A DNA stretch of 62,950 nucleotides from the NCBI GenBank assembly GCA_020831525.1, contig JAFIGH010000015.1:1-62950 (forward strand), in the 5' to 3' direction. This document shows, one piece after another, positions 53,484 through 62,198 of this stretch. The number at the start of each line of letters is the position of its first letter. Position 1 is the first letter of the stretch. Made by a program: the position numbers and the translations under genes. The stretch is from Opitutales bacterium (GTDB taxonomy: Bacteria; Verrucomicrobiota; Verrucomicrobiia; Opitutales; Oceanipulchritudinaceae). The notes under the pieces are model-generated. The model searched no databases. It was not told where the DNA came from and saw only the letters and a list, made by a program, of their open reading frames with translations.

Positions 53484-55664
53484 ATGAACGCACGTGAAAA
53501 GACGTCCAAGATTGTCGGTTTTCTCTGGTCTATTGCGGAAGACCTCCGTGGAGCCTTCAAGAAGAGTGAAAACCAAAACGTGGTCCTGCCCTTTGTCGTG
53601 CTCCGCCGCCTCGACCATGTGCTCGCGCCGACAAAGGAGGCTGTGCTCGAGGCCGAGGCGAAGTACCGCGACAAGCTGGAGCAGCGCGATGATCTTCTCT
53701 GCCGCACCGCCGGGTATGCGTTCTACAACAAGAGCCCGTTCACTTTCGACAGCCTCCTCGACACCGAGGGCCACCAGCTCAAGCAAAACCTCCGCGCCTA
53801 CATCGTCGGATTCTCGGAGAACATCCAGACGGTGTTCCGCCGCTTCGAGTTCGACCGTACCCTCGAGCGCCTCGACGAGGTCGGCCTGCTCTACCGCGTC
53901 ATGTCGCGCTTCAACGAGAAGGTGCGGCCCGACCGCGACAACGAGCTGAACCTCGCGCCCTTCGACCCGGACAAAAACCCCGGCGGCCTCACCAACCACG
54001 AGATGGGCACGCTCTTCGAGGAGCTGATCCGCCGCTACAACGAAGACATCAAGGAAAACCCCGGCGAGCATTTCACGCCCAAGGACGTCATCCACCTTCT
54101 CGTGCGCCTCACGCTCACGCTCTGGCCCGACATCGAGCGGGTTCCGGGTGTTACCGTGGCGGACAGCACGGCGGGCACCGGCGGCATGCTCACCGTCGCG
54201 CGCGAGGAGATCCTCGCCCGTAACCCCGGCTGCAAGGTCCACCTCTTCGGCCAGGAGTTGAACCCCTTCACGTGGGCCATCTGCAAGTCCGACCTCCTCA
54301 TCCTCGACCCCTCCGAGCGCGATCCGGAAAACATCAAGCTGGGTTCCAGCCTCTCCAACGACCAGCACGCTGACCGCCACTTCGACCTCCAGTTTGCCAA
54401 TCCCCCCTACGGCAACGAGTGGCGCAACGACCAGACCGCCGTCGAGGCCGAGCACCGCCGCGGCTACAACGGACGCTTCGGCGCGGGCCTGCCCCGCATC
54501 TCCGACGGCCAGCTGCTCTTCCTCCAGCACAAGCTCTTCCATATGAACACCGACGGCAAACCCAGCTTTGTCGGCATCGTCTTCAATGGCTCGCCTCTCT
54601 TCACCGGCGAGGCCGGCAGCGGCGAGAGCGAAATCCGGCGCCGGGTCCTGGAAAACGACCGCCTCTACGCTCTCGTTGCCCTGCCCGAGCAGATCTTCTA
54701 CAACACCGGGATCCAGACCTACCTTTGGATCCTCACCAACCGCAAGCCCGCCCACGCCCGCGGCAAAGTGCTCCTCCTCAACGCTTCAGGGGGCCACTTC
54801 TGGACGCAGCTCCCTAAGAGCATCGGTGCCAAGCGCCGCACCCTCGACGGCCACATCGACGACATCGTCGGGCTCTTCCGCGCCTACGAGCCCTCGGACA
54901 ACGCGCGCGTCTTCCGCTCCACCGACTTCGGCTACCGCCGCATCCAGGTCGAGCGCCCCCTGCGCCTCAACTTCGCCGCCTCGCCCGGGCGCCTCGAGCG
55001 CCTGCGCGGGGCCAAGGCCTTTACTAGCCTCGCCACCGCCAAAAAGCGCGATCCCGAGGCCCGCGCCCGCGGGATCGAGGCCGGGCGCCGCGAGCAGGAG
55101 GCCGTTCTCGCCATCCTCCGTACCCTTCCCGCCGAGCCCGTGCGCGAGGCCGCACGATTCGACAAACGTCTCAAGCGCGCCTTCAAAGACGCCGGGCGCA
55201 AGCTCCCCGCCCCTCTCAAAAAAGCTGTCCTCGCCGCCCTCTCCGAGCGCGACGAATCCGCCCCGCCCGTCGTCCGGCGCGAGATCGCCGTCGTCAACGC
55301 CTCCGAGGCCGCCGCCAGCCTCGACCCGCGCCACGGTGTCTTCGGCGAGACCCTCCGCGACGGCATGGTCCGCCTCGTCGAATACGAGCCGGACACCGAA
55401 CTCCGCGACCACGAAAACGTCCCCCTCGACCAATCCGTCAATACCTACTTCGATACCGAGGTCGCCCCCCACGTGCCCGACGCGTGGATCAATCCCGCCT
55501 TCACCGACCACATAGACGGTGCCGTCGGCAAGATCGGCTACTCCATCAACTTCAACCGCTACTTCTACCGTTACCAGCCCCCGCGCGACCTCCGCGAGAT
55601 CGACCGCGACATCAAAGAAGTCGAAGGCGAAATCCTCCAACTCCTCAAGGAGGTGACCTCGTGA
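53484..55664 (+). CDS. hsdM: Type I restriction-modification DNA methyltransferase subunit
   Basis: 726 residues, N6-adenine methyltransferase. N-terminal HsdM_N helical domain (SKIVGFLWSIAEDLRGAFKK, then VVLPFVVLRRLDHVL), GEHFTPKDVIHLLVRL, SAM motif I ADSTAGTGGML and catalytic motif IV NPPYGNEW. Longer than the usual ~500 residues: from about 470 there is a charged extra region (KKRDPEARARGIEAGRREQE) and a segment VNTYFDTEVAPHVPDAWI near the C-terminus. The stop overlaps the GTG start of hsdS. Heads the operon and is divergent from arsR. Confidence 0.94.
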   Translation: MNAREKTSKIVGFLWSIAEDLRGAFKKSENQNVVLPFVVLRRLDHVLAPTKEAVLEAEAKYRDKLEQRDDLLCRTAGYAFYNKSPFTFDSLLDTEGHQLKQNLRAYIVGFSENIQTVFRRFEFDRTLERLDEVGLLYRVMSRFNEKVRPDRDNELNLAPFDPDKNPGGLTNHEMGTLFEELIRRYNEDIKENPGEHFTPKDVIHLLVRLTLTLWPDIERVPGVTVADSTAGTGGMLTVAREEILARNPGCKVHLFGQELNPFTWAICKSDLLILDPSERDPENIKLGSSLSNDQHADRHFDLQFANPPYGNEWRNDQTAVEAEHRRGYNGRFGAGLPRISDGQLLFLQHKLFHMNTDGKPSFVGIVFNGSPLFTGEAGSGESEIRRRVLENDRLYALVALPEQIFYNTGIQTYLWILTNRKPAHARGKVLLLNASGGHFWTQLPKSIGAKRRTLDGHIDDIVGLFRAYEPSDNARVFRSTDFGYRRIQVERPLRLNFAASPGRLERLRGAKAFTSLATAKKRDPEARARGIEAGRREQEAVLAILRTLPAEPVREAARFDKRLKRAFKDAGRKLPAPLKKAVLAALSERDESAPPVVRREIAVVNASEAAASLDPRHGVFGETLRDGMVRLVEYEPDTELRDHENVPLDQSVNTYFDTEVAPHVPDAWINPAFTDHIDGAVGKIGYSINFNRYFYRYQPPRDLREIDRDIKEVEGEILQLLKEVTS

Positions 55665-57049
55665 GCGTGGTAAGTACCAAGGGCCTTGCCCCGACACCCG
55701 CCGCCAATGCGAAGACCAACGGCGACCATCACCCGGATCCGTTCCATGCAATGGGTGATAAGTGGGAAATCAAAGCACTTAAGAGACTTGCTTCGATACG
55801 ATTCAGCAGTGTCGACAAGCGTCGAATAGACGGCGAACAGCCGGTTCAGTTGTGCAACTACGTCGATGTGTATCGAAACCATCAGATCACGGAGAGTCTG
55901 GATTTCATGGAGGCATCCGCTTCGTTGCCTGAGATTGCGCGTTTCGAATTGAGGGAAGGCGACGTCCTAATCACCAAGGACTCTGAATCATGGGACGATA
56001 TTGCCATTCCGGCGCGGGTTCCGCGTAGCCTTCCGGGTGTCTTGTGTGGCTATCACTTGGCGCAAATCCGCTGTAATCCAAAAGCGTTGAATGACCGGTT
56101 TCTGAACTACTGCCTGAATTCGCCTCCGGTTCAGCATCACTTTCACGTTTGCGCAAAAGGAATTACCCGATACGGACTGTCTACCGGAGATATTGGAAAA
56201 GCTCCTATTCCTGTAACTTCATTCGCCAATCAAACCGCCATCGCCGACTACCTCGACCGCGAGACCGCGCGCATCGACGACCTCGTCGCCAGGGAGGAGC
56301 GCCTCCTCGCCCTCATCGAGGAAAAGCGCGCCGCCCTCATCAGCCACGCTGTCACCAAAGGCCTCAACCCCGATGCCGAAATGAAGGACTCCGGCATCGA
56401 ATGGATCGGGCGCATCCCGAAAACGTGGGAGGTGCGACGTTTGCGGCATGTTGCGAAATTCAGAAACAGTAACGTTGATAAGAAAACGAACCCAGGGCAT
56501 ATTCCAGTTCGATTGTGCAACTACACTGATGTCTACTACAATGATTTTATTCGTGATGAAATGGAGTTCATGGAATCAACAGCATCTTCCAGCGAATGCG
56601 CGAGTTTTTCGCTTAATAAGGGGGATTTGATTATAACGAAAGATTCCGAAGACCCTCGGGATATCGCGATTCCGTCGCTTGTTATCGAAGAGCTTAAAAA
56701 TGTTGTTTGCGGATACCATCTTGCAATAATTTCACCTAATGATTATCAATTAGCGAAATATATGCATCGAGTGTTTCAAGCTAAGATGACACAGGCTTAT
56801 TTTTGTATCCGTTCTCTCGGAGTCACTCGATACAGCCTCAATAAAGATGCCATCGGTAATGTTCCGGTTCCGCTTCCGGCTCCTTCGGAAATTCGTCAGA
56901 TCGTTGACTTTGTTGATCAACAAATGGAACATTTCTCCCGCCTCAAGACCAAAATCCACCGAGCCATCGACTTGCTGCGCGAGAAGCGCACGGCCCTGAT
57001 TTCCGCTGCTGTGACAGGCAGGATCGACGTGCCCGTGACCAACGCATGA
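55661..57049 (+). CDS. hsdS: Type I restriction-modification specificity subunit
   Basis: 462 residues from GTG at 55661, preceded by AAGGAGGTG at 6-7 bases and overlapping the hsdM stop (GTGA). Two target-recognition domains (about 28-185 and 250-400) are separated by conserved helices (TAIADYLDRETARIDDLVAR, then EEKRAALISHAVTKGLNPDA). TRD1 has VQLCNYVDVYRNHQITESLD, DVLITKDSESWDDIAIPARV and VLCGYHLAQIR; TRD2 has VRLCNYTDVYYNDFIRDEME, DLIITKDSEDPRDIAIPSLV and VVCGYHLAIIS. The two are homologous. The TRD-coding stretches are more AT-rich than the conserved parts, a sign of TRD exchange. Determines the DNA sequence recognised. Confidence 0.93.
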   Translation: MSVVSTKGLAPTPAANAKTNGDHHPDPFHAMGDKWEIKALKRLASIRFSSVDKRRIDGEQPVQLCNYVDVYRNHQITESLDFMEASASLPEIARFELREGDVLITKDSESWDDIAIPARVPRSLPGVLCGYHLAQIRCNPKALNDRFLNYCLNSPPVQHHFHVCAKGITRYGLSTGDIGKAPIPVTSFANQTAIADYLDRETARIDDLVAREERLLALIEEKRAALISHAVTKGLNPDAEMKDSGIEWIGRIPKTWEVRRLRHVAKFRNSNVDKKTNPGHIPVRLCNYTDVYYNDFIRDEMEFMESTASSSECASFSLNKGDLIITKDSEDPRDIAIPSLVIEELKNVVCGYHLAIISPNDYQLAKYMHRVFQAKMTQAYFCIRSLGVTRYSLNKDAIGNVPVPLPAPSEIRQIVDFVDQQMEHFSRLKTKIHRAIDLLREKRTALISAAVTGRIDVPVTNA

Positions 57050-57449
57050 AAAGAGATCCGGCAGTCAGCTATGCGGCTTGTACCGCCAATGCCATGGAGA
57101 CGACTTTTAATAACCGTAGGCCCTGTCCACCGGTCAATCTCTTCCGAGATCCGTTCGGAAACTCAGTCACCGCCCGAACGCTTTTCCAAAGAAACGCCCC
57201 GTTTCACCTACGGGAGACTCTGACGCGTGGCGTCATCATTCGGTGCAAGCAGGGCGTTTATGGAAAAAGTCGTTTCACGATTTTCTGTGTTTCGCAAGCC
57301 ATTTCTGCGGCGGAGGGAGCGCCGTTGCAAGGAATACAGTCAATCTGCGAATCGAAATTGGCGGTCGAAATCGCGACATTTAGCCGCGCCGAGTCGCCCG
57401 GCAATCCTGTCTCTTGGCGAACGCACTGCAGAATGAAAGGATCATTGAC
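57050..57449. other. Gap between hsdS and the DUF3800 gene, no confident gene
   Basis: 400 bases. A frame from 57046 (136 codons, overlapping the hsdS stop as ATGA) has no protein-like pattern. I see no repeat or RNA gene. It could hold a promoter for the inserted genes. Confidence 0.4.
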
Positions 57450-58151
57450 ATGCTAATCGACGTTTATTGTGACGAGAGTCGGCCCGATGCGATCCACTCC
57501 CGTCTCTCCAACGGGTCGCGCTTGGTCATCGGCAGTCTGTGGTTGCAGTCGGCGAACCGGACTCGACTGAAGGGGGAGCTACACGCACTGCGGGACAAGC
57601 ATAAGATCGGCGGCGAGTTCAAGTGGAAAAAGCTCTCGCCCTCAAGGCTCCCCTTTTACATGGCTCTGCTCGACCTGTTCTTTGCCAAAGGGAACGAACT
57701 GCGCTTTCGCTGTATTTCGGTTGATCGGACACGGGTCGACCTGCAGCACTTCCACGAGGGCGATCAAGAGCTGGGTTTCTATAAATTCTACTACCAATTG
57801 CTTCACCACTGGATTCTGGATTTCAATACCTACCGGGTTTTTTGTGACCACAAGGTGAATCGCGACCGTACCCGGCTGCACGTACTCCACCGGTGTCTGT
57901 CTAACGCAAATCTCTCGTCCAAGATCCTCGGTGTCCAAGCCGTCAGATCCGAGGAGTCGGTTCTTCTGCAGTTTGTCGATGTGTTCACCAGCGCGGCCGC
58001 GGCACGGCTGAACAATTCGCTGCGCGAGGGTTCGGTCAAGAGCGGTTTCGTCAGTGAACTGGAAGAACGCCTGGGGCGTCCGATCGAACCGACTTCGCTC
58101 CTTGAGCAGAAGTTTAACGTCTTTGAAATCCGTCCAGGAGGAAGTTGGTGA
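57450..58151 (+). CDS. DUF3800 protein (RNase H-like fold) within the hsd operon
   Basis: 233 residues from the ATG at 57450, behind AAAGGA at 8 bases; an upstream ATG at 57414 is less likely. The N-terminal MLIDVYCDESRPDAIHSRLS has the DxDES-type acidic motif, followed by LVIGSLWLQ strand and a later RVFCDHKVNRDRTRLHVLH, SVLLQFVDVFTSAAAARLNN with a terminal conserved Asp, all as in DUF3800, an RNase H-like fold suspected to be a nuclease in defence contexts. Catalytic activity is inferred. Its stop overlaps the start of the next gene (TGATG), so the two are coupled. Confidence 0.78.
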   Translation: MLIDVYCDESRPDAIHSRLSNGSRLVIGSLWLQSANRTRLKGELHALRDKHKIGGEFKWKKLSPSRLPFYMALLDLFFAKGNELRFRCISVDRTRVDLQHFHEGDQELGFYKFYYQLLHHWILDFNTYRVFCDHKVNRDRTRLHVLHRCLSNANLSSKILGVQAVRSEESVLLQFVDVFTSAAAARLNNSLREGSVKSGFVSELEERLGRPIEPTSLLEQKFNVFEIRPGGSW

Positions 58152-58600
58152 TGGTCGCGCCTCCGTTGTTGAAATTACCCGACGAGGCAGCCTACCGCGC
58201 TCATTTTGAGTCGGTCTATTGCCGTGGACCGGTGATCACGTTCGACGGCATCAGGGTCCGCATACGCAAGCGCGACTTTGACCACTGTTGTTTCAAAACC
58301 GAGCGCGGAACACGGCGCAAAACTATCTTTTGCCGCATACGCGCGGAACGAATCGATTGGATTAAGGCGGCGTTGGAGGATCCGGCCGCAGACTTGCGGG
58401 TGGGGTGGGATAACCTGCGAAAACAATATGCTCACGACCGCAGGGTTGCCATTGTCTTCGGCACATATGTGGTTGTCATCGAGATTCAAAGGTGTGGCAC
58501 AAAAGCTGAGCTGATCACAACGTATGTTGCCGACTCCGGGCCGGGGAACACTTTGAACAAGCTAAAAAAAGCACCGAAATGGCGGCAAAAACGGACATAA
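58151..58600 (+). CDS. Putative BECR-fold (Barnase/EndoU/colicin/RelE-like) nuclease-domain protein
   Basis: About 149 residues from the ATG at 58151, preceded by AGGAGG at 9 bases; TTG and GTG just upstream are alternatives. IRVRIRKRDFDHCCFKTERG, a FCRIRAERIDWIKAALEDP segment, GWDNLRKQYAHDRRVAIVF and a TYVADSGPGN end fit the phage/defence-associated BECR nuclease families, where the His-containing N-terminal motif and the final Thr/Tyr strand form the active site. Recognition is by pattern and not certain. It is translationally coupled to the DUF3800 gene, suggesting they act together. Confidence 0.5.
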   Translation: MVAPPLLKLPDEAAYRAHFESVYCRGPVITFDGIRVRIRKRDFDHCCFKTERGTRRKTIFCRIRAERIDWIKAALEDPAADLRVGWDNLRKQYAHDRRVAIVFGTYVVVIEIQRCGTKAELITTYVADSGPGNTLNKLKKAPKWRQKRT

Positions 58601-58842
58601 AAAAACCGCGGATTCGCCAGGCCGGTTCCGCGGAAACCTTTGATGGTTCTAATACCACTGGTACTGAACAGCCCTCAGATTCGCTCAATCGATTGCTGAG
58701 AGCAAGCATGAATGAGAAAATTGACGGAAAATTAATATTTTCTATGGTCTATTCCAAGGATTTCCGAACATTTGCCTTTCAGCTTTATTCCTTCTCCCTG
58801 TCCCTTGGGTTTGAGGCACGTCCTTCTGTAATTCTTCCGTAA
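58579..58842 (+). CDS. Possible small protein after the BECR-like gene
   Basis: 87 residues from the ATG at 58579, overlapping the previous gene by 22 bases. It starts basic and polar (MAAKTDIKKPRIRQAGSAET) and has SDSLNRLLRASMNEKIDGKL in the middle. No family recognised and no clear ribosome binding site. If the BECR-like gene is a toxin, this could be its antitoxin, but the evidence is positional only. Confidence 0.35.
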   Translation: MAAKTDIKKPRIRQAGSAETFDGSNTTGTEQPSDSLNRLLRASMNEKIDGKLIFSMVYSKDFRTFAFQLYSFSLSLGFEARPSVILP

Positions 58843-58853
58843 AAAATTCGCTT

Positions 58854-61832
58854 ATGCCTTCCCTCACCTCCGAGCAAACCTTCGAAAACGCGATTGTGCG
58901 CCACCTCGTCGAGCGCAACGGCTTTGTGCGGGCGGGCCCGGAGGACTACGACCGCGATCTTTGCCTCATTCCCGGCGCGCTCCTGCGCTTTGTGCAGGTC
59001 ACCCAGCCGGAGCGGTGGAAGAGCTACAAGGCGCTCCTCGGCGACGACGCGGCGGCGAAGCTCCTCAAGCGCGTGCGCGCCGTGGTGGAGCGCAAAGGCA
59101 CGCTTTTTCTCCTGCGCCGGGGATTTGAGGAGAGCGGCCACCATTTCGACGTCTGCTACTTCCCGCCCGCCAGTGGTCTCAACCCCGAGCTGGAAAAACT
59201 CTTCGAGGCCAATGTCTTCCAAATCCTCCACGACGAGGATCCGGCCGGAGGCTTCCACTATTCGAAATACACCGCGCAATCGCTCGATCTCGGGCTCTTC
59301 ATCAACGGGCTGCCCCTCTTCACGGCGGAGATCAAAAACGAGGTCAGCGGCCAGACCGTCGCCCACGCAATCGCCCAATACAAGAACGACCGCGACCCCG
59401 GGGAAGCCCTCTTCCGCTTCGGGCGGATCCTCTGCCACTTTGCCGTCGACACATCGCAAGTATTCATCGCCACGGCGCTCGCCGGCAAAAAGACACGCTT
59501 CCTGCCCTTCAACCAAGGCTGGGACGGCGGCGCGGGAAACCCGCCCAGCCGCACTGGCTTCGCCACCGCATACCTCTGGGAGGATATCTGGACGCGCGCC
59601 GGCATCCTCGACCTCGCCCAACGCTTCATCCAGGTCGTGGACGCTCTCGACGACAAGGGGAGGGCGACCGGCGACAAGGTCCAGATCTTTCCCCGCTTCC
59701 ACCAGCTCCAGACCGTGCGCAAGTGCACCGCGCATGCCCGCGCCCGCGGCGCCGGGTTCGCCTACCTCAACCAACACAGCGCGGGCAGCGGCAAGACTAT
59801 CGAGATCGCCACGCTCGCCAACTCCCTCGCCACGCTCCACGACGCCAACGATCAGGTCGTCTTCAAGACCGTTATCGTTCTCTCCGACCGCCGCGTTATC
59901 GACCGGCAGTTGCAGCGCGAGTTGGAGCAGTTCACCCGCACACGCGGGATGCTCGAAAACATCGACCGCACCTCCCGCCAGCTCAAGGCCGCCCTCGAGG
60001 ACGGCAAAAAGATCATCGTCTCCACCATCCAGAAGTTCGGCGTTATTGTCGACCAGCTTTCCGATCTGCGTTCCGACCGCTTCGCCGTCATCATCGACGA
60101 GGCGCACTCTTCCGCCGCGGGCAAGTCGGCCCTCGCCGTCAACGAGGTCCTCGCCAAGGGCACCGACGGGGATGACACCGAGCCCGACCCCGACCCGCCC
60201 ACATGGGAGGACGAGATCGACGCGATCCTCGCCTCGCGCGGCCGCCTCCCGCACGTGAGCTACTTCGCCTTTACCGCCACGCCCAAATCCGAGACCCTCC
60301 AACTCTTCAAGACCCGCCACCCCGACGGCACCGAAGAGGTCCCTTTCACCCTCTACACCATGCGCCAGGCCATCGAGGAGAAATTCATCCTCGACGTGCT
60401 CCGCAACTACACCACCTACAGCCAGTACTGGCATCTTCTCAAAAAGGCCGGCGAGGATCCCGCCTTTGACAAGCGGAAGGCCAGCGCGCTCCTGCGGCAG
60501 TTTGTAAGTGTGCACCCGCACGCCGTCGCCCGCAAGGCACGCATCGTCGTCGACCACTTCATGGCCAAGGTCATGCCCGGCATCGGCGGCGCGGCCAAGG
60601 GCATGATCGTCGCCCGCTCCCGTCTCCACGCCGTTCGTTACGCGCTCGCCGTGCGCACCTATCTGGAGGAGCTGGGCAACCCCTTCAATGCCCTCGTCGC
60701 CTTCACCGACACGGTCAAAGATCCTGAAACCGGCGCGGAGTTCACCGAAGCGGGCATGAACGGATTCTCCGAAACGAAGACCCCGGAGATGTTCGAACTC
60801 GCGGAAAACCGCATCCTCATCGTCGCGAGCAAATACCAGACCGGCTTCAACCAACCCCTCCTCAAGGCCATGTATGTCGACCGCAAGCTGAGCGGCGTCA
60901 TGGCCGTGCAAACCCTCTCCCGCCTCAACCGCACCCACCCCGGCAAAGAGGAGGTGGTCGTCCTCGACTTCGAGAACACCGTCGACGATATCCGCGATGC
61001 CTTCCAACCGTACTTCGACCGTATTTCGCTCACCGCGGAGGTCGACCCCAACACCCTCTACGACATCCACAACGATCTCCAGGAGTTCGGTCTCCACGCC
61101 CCCGACCTCGTGGACAAATTCTGCCGCGTCTTCTTCGGCGGGGGTGCAAAGGAGGCCAGGATCCAAAAGCTCCACGCCCTCACCGATCCCGTTGTCGTTG
61201 CCTACAAGGCTATGCCCGGGGACGAGCGCGACAACTTCAAATCTCTCGTTCGCGACTACGTGAAGCTCTACGGCTTCCTCGCCCAGATCGTCCCCTTCAA
61301 AGACCCTGCGCTCGAGAAGTTCTACGCCTTCGCCGGTTTCCTCGTGAAGAAACTGCCCGCCGAAGGGCCCGGGCTTCCCCACGAGGTCCTCAACATGTCC
61401 GACCTCGACAACTACAAACCCGAGATGATCGGCGAGGACGCCATCAAGCTCCAGCGCGCCGAATCTCCGCTGAAACCAAGAAACTACGGCGCCGGAACAA
61501 CCGCGCAGGCCCCGGAGGAGGTCCCCCTCTCCAAAATCATCGCCGACCTCAACGAGCAGTTCGGCACGAAGTTCACCGAGGACGACCGCGTCGTCATCCT
61601 GCAAATCGAATCCAAACTCAACGAAGATCCCGTCCTCCAGCGCCAGCTCGAAGTCGGCTCCAGGGACGCTGTGCGCCTCTCCTTCGAGGAAGTTGCCAAA
61701 GACATCCTCCATGGCATGATCGAGTCGAACTTCAAGTTCTACAAAAAGGTCCAGGACGACAACGACATCGCACGCGAACTCTTCGACCGCCTCTTCGAGC
61801 GCTACTACGGGCGCAAATCCCGCGATCGGTAG
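58854..61832 (+). CDS. hsdR: Type I restriction enzyme, nuclease/translocase subunit
   Basis: 992 residues. N-terminal PD-(D/E)XK nuclease: DLGLFINGLPLFTAEIKNEV (Asp, then Glu-x-Lys) near 145-165 and QYKNDRDP. SF2 translocase: Walker A QHSAGSGKTIEI near 310, VIIDEAHSS near 415, FTATPK, KYQTGFNQP, and motif VI LSRLNRTHPGK. The C-terminal helical domain runs from about 700. With HsdM and HsdS it cuts unmodified DNA at a distance after translocation. It is separated from hsdS by the inserted accessory genes. Confidence 0.95.
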   Translation: MPSLTSEQTFENAIVRHLVERNGFVRAGPEDYDRDLCLIPGALLRFVQVTQPERWKSYKALLGDDAAAKLLKRVRAVVERKGTLFLLRRGFEESGHHFDVCYFPPASGLNPELEKLFEANVFQILHDEDPAGGFHYSKYTAQSLDLGLFINGLPLFTAEIKNEVSGQTVAHAIAQYKNDRDPGEALFRFGRILCHFAVDTSQVFIATALAGKKTRFLPFNQGWDGGAGNPPSRTGFATAYLWEDIWTRAGILDLAQRFIQVVDALDDKGRATGDKVQIFPRFHQLQTVRKCTAHARARGAGFAYLNQHSAGSGKTIEIATLANSLATLHDANDQVVFKTVIVLSDRRVIDRQLQRELEQFTRTRGMLENIDRTSRQLKAALEDGKKIIVSTIQKFGVIVDQLSDLRSDRFAVIIDEAHSSAAGKSALAVNEVLAKGTDGDDTEPDPDPPTWEDEIDAILASRGRLPHVSYFAFTATPKSETLQLFKTRHPDGTEEVPFTLYTMRQAIEEKFILDVLRNYTTYSQYWHLLKKAGEDPAFDKRKASALLRQFVSVHPHAVARKARIVVDHFMAKVMPGIGGAAKGMIVARSRLHAVRYALAVRTYLEELGNPFNALVAFTDTVKDPETGAEFTEAGMNGFSETKTPEMFELAENRILIVASKYQTGFNQPLLKAMYVDRKLSGVMAVQTLSRLNRTHPGKEEVVVLDFENTVDDIRDAFQPYFDRISLTAEVDPNTLYDIHNDLQEFGLHAPDLVDKFCRVFFGGGAKEARIQKLHALTDPVVVAYKAMPGDERDNFKSLVRDYVKLYGFLAQIVPFKDPALEKFYAFAGFLVKKLPAEGPGLPHEVLNMSDLDNYKPEMIGEDAIKLQRAESPLKPRNYGAGTTAQAPEEVPLSKIIADLNEQFGTKFTEDDRVVILQIESKLNEDPVLQRQLEVGSRDAVRLSFEEVAKDILHGMIESNFKFYKKVQDDNDIARELFDRLFERYYGRKSRDR

Positions 61833-62198
61833 TCGCCCGCCTGCGCGGGGATTCGTTCCTCCGGCCCAACACGTATCTTGCCTGTTTCCGGGAACTTCCG
61901 CACCTCGCTTTTCCGCTATCCGCCGCTTGGTTCACCGCCGGTTCCCCGCCATCTGAACCAATTCCCTCAATTCGGGCTTGCCCTCTCCGGCATCGCCGTG
62001 CATCCCCTTTCGCCGCAATCGTAGCCGGTGTGTCCGCGGCGTCCACGGCACACACCGCGCGGCGGTTGCCGCCGGTCTCCTGTGCTTTCGGCAAGCCGCA
62101 TCCGCAGGCTTTGCCGCGCCCGCGAACCGGCCCCGCCATCCCGGTCGGCGGGCGCAAGGACCGGCAAGGCAGGACGCGCGAAAACCCCATCTGCTCCC
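61833..62198. other. Intergenic, no gene recognised
   Basis: About 370 GC-rich bases between hsdR and the next gene. No tRNA (hence no island right end) and no terminator seen. Confidence 0.4.

Noticed and set aside
57046-57456. 136-codon frame overlapping the hsdS stop by ATGA
   Set aside because: Overlap suggests coupling, but composition is irregular and no family pattern is visible.
58785-61712. 975-codon open frame on the minus strand opposite hsdR
   Set aside because: It is the antisense of hsdR, whose nuclease, Walker and helicase motifs are all on the plus strand; the minus text is Leu/Val/Glu/Gly-rich with no motifs, caused by high GC codon bias.
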